The translations under genes and the position numbers were made by a program. Positions 6,999 to 11,357 of a stretch of DNA of 11,357 nt are shown here, piece by piece (position 1 is the first letter of the stretch; the number at the start of each line of letters is the position of its first letter). Under the pieces are notes generated by a model. The model was not told the origin of the DNA. It made no database searches and saw nothing but the letters and a program-made list of their open reading frames with translations. Source of the stretch: Ignavibacteria bacterium (GTDB lineage Bacteria > Bacteroidota > Ignavibacteria > Ignavibacteriales > Melioribacteraceae). The DNA is taken from the NCBI GenBank assembly GCA_003233295.1, contig QILJ01000537.1, positions 1 through 11,357 of the forward strand, given 5' to 3'.

Positions 6999-7217
6999 AT
7001 TACTTATACTTATTGTTACCGGATAACTTATCCATCTCTTTTGTACCGGTCATATTTTCTACATAAGTGTTATTACTACTAAATCTTACATCAAATACAC
7101 CCATTGGTGGTTTTGGGGGGAGTTCATATTTGTTTAGTTCACCTATATCTTTACCCATATAAAGCACACTGCTCTTTCCTTTTGCATCTGATACTATTAT
7201 TCTGCCCCAGTCTTGGT
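6613..7217 (-). repeat. ~0.6 kb direct repeat, copy 2 (sorting-domain cassette)
   Basis: This copy is nearly identical to 1516-2102 and is the 3' end of an otherwise unrelated enzyme gene. It keeps the 29 bases encoding KYELPPKPP (7106-7134) but lacks 11 bases at the 7028/7029 junction. It ends abruptly at cagtcttggt, after which the two genes diverge, which fits gene conversion or cassette exchange between cargo genes. It is also a likely place for assembly errors. Confidence 0.9.
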
Positions 7218-10200
7218 GTGTATTATTAACTAAGCTATAAGTACCTTTGTTAAGTGTAGCCAAAGGTATGTTAGTGCTTGTTATTGTTGCAGATGAAATA
7301 TTTAACACTCCGTCTTGACTAGCCTTAAGCCAATAACCTTTACCGGGTTTTAGTGTGTCGGGGAGAAAATATCCGTTATTGAACCCATAAAAAACTAAAG
7401 AACTTATCCCATTAGGTGTTGTTGTTATCCTATTAACTACAATCGGTTTATCGTAGATACCCACAAGGTTCCAACCCATATTTATCGAAACTGTGGAGTC
7501 ATCTGTAATCATTCCGGTTATCTGAATGGATTTACTACTGTCATATTTTAACCAATATCCTTTCCCTAATTGCAATGTATCTACTACTTGATAGCCGTTA
7601 TTAAATGTATATAATGGGTTGGTTGTGTTAAATAAACCAACTTTACTCCTATCTGCTGCTTTTACCGGTGCTGAAATTATATTCCAACCGCTTGCTATAT
7701 CTATACTTAGACTAATAGTGTTGCTATATTCTATTTTGAGAGTATTTATTGCGCTGTTTGTTACTTCGTAGCTGCTTTTTGTTTTCATATCTATATTTAT
7801 CAGACTGCCGGTTATTACATCCTTAAGCCTAAAATTACCCGATGGGAATTTACTTGAGTCCCAACTTACTGTAATAGGATAACCCCCGGAACCGGGTTGA
7901 AAATACAATTGCCAGTCAATTGTCTTGATAGTAGTTGTATCTCTGTAATCCTTTAATGATGCTACCGAAGGTTGAGTTGGTAGTATAAATCTTGCATCAA
8001 ATACTCCGCTTGGTGGTAAAGGCGGAAGTTCTAACTCTCCAAAGTTAATGTCAAGCCCATCTGTTGCCGATGGATCTAAACCATATTCTAATTTTTGTGT
8101 ATCATTACCATTATCCATTATATTGATTGACAAGTCGGTAAATGCTTTTATTTGTGTTGTGAACTTGAAGATTACTGAATACTTGCTTTTCCCTCCGGTA
8201 TTCTTTGCATTTACACGCCAATAATATGTTGTAGAACCGTTAAGATTATTTATTAATTTTGTAGTATCTGTTAAACTAGTGTCATTTATAATTATTGAAG
8301 AAAAATTAGAATCTGTAGATACTTGCAGCCCATAACTATCTGCCTTTTGTGAACTATGCCAAATAAGTTTGGGTGTAAGACTCACACCAATTGAATTATT
8401 TGAAGGACTTATTAGTTCAGGTACTGTTGGAAGCACATAATAATTTATCGTCATCTTTAATTTATTAAAGCTACTTGGATTTGTTACTATATAACTTCCG
8501 GTATCTACCATTGTAACATTTATTAATGAGCCTAATATTACGTCTTGTAGTTTTCCATTTATGCCTTCGGGTAAATTCCAAGTTATTGTTATACTATTTC
8601 CGCTACCAGGCTGATACTGTAGTTGGTAAACTTTAGTACCGCTAAAATCTTTATCTCCTTTTCTATAATCTTTTAAACTTGCATCACTTGTTGGTAAAAT
8701 AAATCTTGCATCAAATACTCCGCTTGGTGGAAGCGGTGGAAGAGATTGCTCACCAAGACTTGCATCTATTCCGTCAGTTGCAATTGAATCCAAACCATAA
8801 TTAAGTACTTGATTACCGTTGGAGTCGTCGTTGATAGACAATGATAGATTAATTTGAGGAAAATTATTTGAATAAATTGTAGCAGATACTTCATTTGAAA
8901 AACCACTTTCATTTCCAGCATTACCCACAGCTGTTATTCTGTAATAATATGTTTGTCCGTTAGTTACACTTATATCTTTGTAAGTTGTGTCCGGTGCATT
9001 TACACTATCAATAAGTGTAGTTGCAGTCGAGCTTGTGTCGCGGTAGATTCTGTATTTTGCTAAATCACTTTCTGTGTTTGGTGACCAAGTCAGGGTTACT
9101 TGCTGGTTGCCTGTTGTGGCAGTTAGGTTTTGGGGTGCGGAGACGATTTTTTTTATTGAGAATGTGCTATTACTTATATCCGTAATATTGGAATTATCCG
9201 CATCGCTGATTTTAACTTTAGAATTTGACGAGGGTGTATTGGGAATTGTCCACACATAACTTCCCGTACTTGCCGGAGTGGTTGTTATTATTGTAATCCA
9301 GCTTGTGTCATTGTCTGTAGTGTATTCAAGTTTTACATTTGTTATGCTACTGCTTGTCCAGGTGATGTTTTGGGAGGTGCCAACACGCCAGTTTTCTCCG
9401 CCGTTGGGGGAAGTTAATTGGATGCTTTGTTCAAATGGTGTAGCATTCACTTCATCCGAAAACCCGCTCTCATTCCCTGCGCTGTCAACTACAGTGATGC
9501 TGTAATAATAGGTTTGTCCATTAGTAACATTTATATCCGTGTAAGTTGTATCTGGTGCAGTTACACTATCAATTAATGTTACAGCCGGTGAAATTGTGCT
9601 GCGATATATTCTGTATTTTGCTACATCGCTTTCTGAGTTTGCTGACCAAGTTAATTTTATTTGTTGGTTGCCTGAAGTAGCTGTTAAGTTTTGGGGTGTA
9701 AAACTTCTTACTTGAGTTACTTGTACTATTCTAGTTAAACCGCTACCGGTTATAGTTACAGTAGCACTTCTTGAACTGGTGTATATATTCACACTATCTG
9801 CTGTTACAGTTACAATATCATCGTTAGAACCGCTTGTGGGTGATACGCTTAACCAACTTGCATTATCACTGACAGACCAACTTATGTTTGAACTTATGCT
9901 AAATGTTTCGTGACTTCCGGAATTTGAGCCTATAGTCAGACTAGTTGGGTCTACTGTAAGTATTTTATCTGAACTTAAAATACCTACTTGTTGAAATGCT
10001 GATTTAACAGCATTATATTCAACAGAATTTTGACCATATCTTTCTATTGCTGATTGAAGACTTAAGTTGGCGGCATCTATAAACTGTGAAGTCGATGTTA
10101 ATTTTGTGGTAAGTGTTTGATAATAAATTTTTTCAGTTTTGGTCCTTCCAATATCTGAGGCTATTAAATAAGCAGCTTTATTAGGAATACCACTATTAAT

Positions 10201-11357
10201 GTGAACACCCCCCCAATCATTATCTTTATCATCAGGTAAATTCCGGTAATTTTCATAATTTTCAGGTTGATTAAACAAACCTGGATTTTGAAGACTACGA
10301 AGTGCGGATTTCTGTATAGTTATATCTTCTCCAATAAGCCAATCTTTATCTATAAAACTAGCAAAAACATCTGAATATGATTCATTCAGAGCTCCAGATT
10401 CTTTATGATAAATCAATTCTGCAGTTGATTCTGTAACACCATGCGTTATTTCATGAGCAGTGACATCTAAGGCACCTGCTAAATTTTTAAATTTTATACC
10501 ATCTCCGGGACCAAAAACCATATAGTGGTTATTTGTCCAAAAAGCATTATTCGGTAAACCATCGTCAGTTCCAACTGCATTTACTACACTTTTCAATGAA
10601 CCACCATTATTATCCCAACTATTTCTGTTATGTATATTTTTATAATAATCATAAACAATTCCAATGTAATTTTGAACACTGACAGCTGCACGCATTTCGG
10701 AATTGTCATTGAATAATTTATCTCCATTCGGATCAAAAATTAAATTATTACTACTGGGCAAATTATTGTTATTAAGTGTAGCATTATAAGTTGCTATAAC
10801 ACCTTTTGGATTACTTAAGCTGATAGGTCCATTAAACATAGGTTTTGTTGCATCAATTAATCTAAATTTACCATCATACTTGTAAATATTTAAAGTTTTA
10901 TTTTTTCCATCGAGTGCAATTCCAGAACCTATAAACGGCCCACCATTTTTTACTTCAAGCAAAAGAGATTTTTGTGTACCGATTTTAAAATAATATTCAG
11001 GTAATCCACCCAATACTCCGTCATCTTGCCAAGTTGCTAACCAACTAGTTTGTCCAGAATTATTATTAATAGTAATTATTTTGGAGATGACAAAATCATC
11101 TGGGTTGACAGGCGGTGTATCTGCTTCATATATTTCAGCACTTATTTGCTCACCGTTTGTATATCCGGATGTAGTAATTTTTAAAAATACATTTTCTTCA
11201 TCGCCAGAAATTGATATTTCTTGACCTGATAAATTTACCCACTTTAAAGAGTCAATGCTTTTTCCAGTATAAGTTAAAGTCCCATCACCTTGACTATTTC
11301 TATATTTATTGTCTCCTGCAAACTTTACTCTAATTGTCATTGATGAGGTTACTGTCT
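7000..11357 (-). CDS. Thermolysin-type (M4) metallopeptidase, multidomain; 5' end outside window, 3' frameshifted
   Basis: The frame is open to the window edge, so the Met at 11340 (residue 1 here) is probably internal. Residues ~1-130 are beta-rich, the first part Ig-like. Residues ~133-455 are an M4 peptidase: HEITH (296-300) with zinc ligands His296 and His300 and general base Glu297; third ligand Glu320 in GALNESYSD; Tyr311; transition-state His380 in GGVHINSGIPN. NNAFWTNNHYMVFGPGDG (264-281) is also typical. Then follow a BACON domain (~459-545), Fn3 (~549-636), a Kre9/Ser-Thr-rich-like domain (LTSPNGGENWRVG, ~640-730), Fn3 (~735-822), ELPPLPPSGVFDARF modules (~828-968 and ~1068-1206) separated by an Fn3-like repeat (~971-1063), and a GWN...GKGYWLK pair (~1218-1340). 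The frame ends GTKEMDKLSGNNKYK instead of running into the sorting domain at 6998-6603. No FTP/PepSY propeptide is visible. Probable role: extracellular proteolysis. Confidence 0.88.
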   Translation of the reverse strand, partial: TVTSSMTIRVKFAGDNKYRNSQGDGTLTYTGKSIDSLKWVNLSGQEISISGDEENVFLKITTSGYTNGEQISAEIYEADTPPVNPDDFVISKIITINNNSGQTSWLATWQDDGVLGGLPEYYFKIGTQKSLLLEVKNGGPFIGSGIALDGKNKTLNIYKYDGKFRLIDATKPMFNGPISLSNPKGVIATYNATLNNNNLPSSNNLIFDPNGDKLFNDNSEMRAAVSVQNYIGIVYDYYKNIHNRNSWDNNGGSLKSVVNAVGTDDGLPNNAFWTNNHYMVFGPGDGIKFKNLAGALDVTAHEITHGVTESTAELIYHKESGALNESYSDVFASFIDKDWLIGEDITIQKSALRSLQNPGLFNQPENYENYRNLPDDKDNDWGGVHINSGIPNKAAYLIASDIGRTKTEKIYYQTLTTKLTSTSQFIDAANLSLQSAIERYGQNSVEYNAVKSAFQQVGILSSDKILTVDPTSLTIGSNSGSHETFSISSNISWSVSDNASWLSVSPTSGSNDDIVTVTADSVNIYTSSRSATVTITGSGLTRIVQVTQVRSFTPQNLTATSGNQQIKLTWSANSESDVAKYRIYRSTISPAVTLIDSVTAPDTTYTDINVTNGQTYYYSITVVDSAGNESGFSDEVNATPFEQSIQLTSPNGGENWRVGTSQNITWTSSSITNVKLEYTTDNDTSWITIITTTPASTGSYVWTIPNTPSSNSKVKISDADNSNITDISNSTFSIKKIVSAPQNLTATTGNQQVTLTWSPNTESDLAKYRIYRDTSSTATTLIDSVNAPDTTYKDISVTNGQTYYYRITAVGNAGNESGFSNEVSATIYSNNFPQINLSLSINDDSNGNQVLNYGLDSIATDGIDASLGEQSLPPLPPSGVFDARFILPTSDASLKDYRKGDKDFSGTKVYQLQYQPGSGNSITITWNLPEGINGKLQDVILGSLINVTMVDTGSYIVTNPSSFNKLKMTINYYVLPTVPELISPSNNSIGVSLTPKLIWHSSQKADSYGLQVSTDSNFSSIIINDTSLTDTTKLINNLNGSTTYYWRVNAKNTGGKSKYSVIFKFTTQIKAFTDLSINIMDNGNDTQKLEYGLDPSATDGLDINFGELELPPLPPSGVFDARFILPTQPSVASLKDYRDTTTIKTIDWQLYFQPGSGGYPITVSWDSSKFPSGNFRLKDVITGSLINIDMKTKSSYEVTNSAINTLKIEYSNTISLSIDIASGWNIISAPVKAADRSKVGLFNTTNPLYTFNNGYQVVDTLQLGKGYWLKYDSSKSIQITGMITDDSTVSINMGWNLVGIYDKPIVVNRITTTPNGISSLVFYGFNNGYFLPDTLKPGKGYWLKASQDGVLNISSATITSTNIPLATLNKGTYSLVNNTHQDWGRIIVSDAKGKSSVLYMGKDIGELNKYELPPKPPMGVFDVRFSSNNTYVENMTGTKEMDKLSGNNKYK
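7723..8139 (-). other. ELPPLPPSGVFDARF module, copy 2 in the M4 peptidase
   Basis: Residues ~1068-1206 carry the full unnamed module: LEYGLDPSATDGLD, then GELELPPLPPSGVFDARFIL, SLKDYR, YFQPGSG, PITVSW, LKDVITGSLINIDM, YEVTNSAINTLKIEY. The order of conserved blocks matches 8437-8859 and 750-1136. A beta-sandwich is likely from the alternating hydrophobic pattern. Confidence 0.7.
8437..8859 (-). other. ELPPLPPSGVFDARF module, copy 1 in the M4 peptidase
   Basis: Residues ~828-968 contain LNYGLDSIATDGID, LPPLPPSGVFDARFILP, SLKDYR, YQLQYQPGSGNSITITW, LQDVILGSLINVTM and YIVTN...LKMTINY. It is followed by an Fn3-like repeat of the same kind as those in the gene at 1247-1, so module plus Fn3-like repeat is a two-domain unit shared by two proteins here. 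Confidence 0.7.
8875..9696 (-). repeat. Duplicated Fn3 domain flanking a Kre9-like domain in the M4 peptidase
   Basis: The Fn3 domains at residues ~549-636 (9696-9433) and ~735-822 (9138-8875) are close copies. Both contain PQNLTAT.GNQQ, LTWS.N.ESD.AKYRIYR, LIDSV.APDTTY.DI and VTNGQTYYY. The domain between them (LTSPNGGENWRVG...YVWTIPNTPSS) belongs to a different family. The pair looks like a recent internal duplication. Confidence 0.75.

Noticed and set aside
9074..9505. Plus-strand frames at 9074-9259 and 9278-9505
   Set aside because: Antisense to well-defined Fn3 and Kre9-like domains; no supporting signal.
11340..11340. Met at 11340 as the true start of the M4 peptidase
   Set aside because: The frame stays open through the remaining bases to the edge, there is no signal peptide, and the protein begins in the middle of an Ig-like strand pattern.
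1..11357. CRISPR array, transposon or RNA gene
   Set aside because: The repeats seen are protein-domain repeats with codon-length periods. No spacer pattern, transposase motif, terminal inverted repeats, tRNA cloverleaf or rRNA sequence was recognised.

Overview
This AT-rich window reads almost entirely from the minus strand. It holds a cluster of exported, multidomain surface or secreted proteins. The lineage marker is a pair of type IX secretion (T9SS) type A sorting domains with the motif NYPNPFNPSTTIKYGLP. With the BACON, PKD and Fn3-like modules this suggests a member of the Bacteroidota/Ignavibacteria (FCB) group, most likely Ignavibacteria-like. That placement is inference. No tRNA, rRNA, CRISPR array or transposase was found.

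In transcription order (high to low coordinates): (1) 11357-7000 is a thermolysin-type (M4) metallopeptidase whose N-terminus lies outside the window. It carries a long C-terminal chain: BACON, Fn3, a Kre9-like domain, Fn3, two copies of an unnamed ELPPLPPxGVFDxRF module, and a pair of GWN...GKGYWLK repeats. Its T9SS sorting domain sits in another frame at 6998-6603. (2) 6491-5553 is a secreted parallel beta-helix protein. It overlaps by 4 bases (3) 5556-2005, a secreted lipase-like alpha/beta hydrolase with a PPC-like domain, PKD, five EYFFDxDPG repeats and the GWN pair. Its T9SS sorting domain is also in another frame, at 2018-1506. (4) A perfect 11-bp hairpin (1460-1487) closes this block. 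(5) 1247-1 is the N-terminal 415 residues of a further exported protein, with a signal peptide, one ELPPLPP module and three Fn3-like repeats, running off the window edge.

The most notable observation is that both hydrolase genes are broken by different short deletions (29 bp and 11 bp) near the 3' end, inside a nearly identical ~0.6 kb direct repeat (1516-2102 and 6613-7217). Each deletion separates the enzyme from its sorting signal. Each copy of the repeat is intact where the other is broken, so the ancestral frame can be rebuilt by comparison. This could be real parallel decay, recombination between repeated tails, or an assembly error in a repeat; raw reads would decide. As drawn, the locus looks like a set of T9SS-dependent degradative or adhesive surface proteins. 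I see no clear new defence or mobile system.
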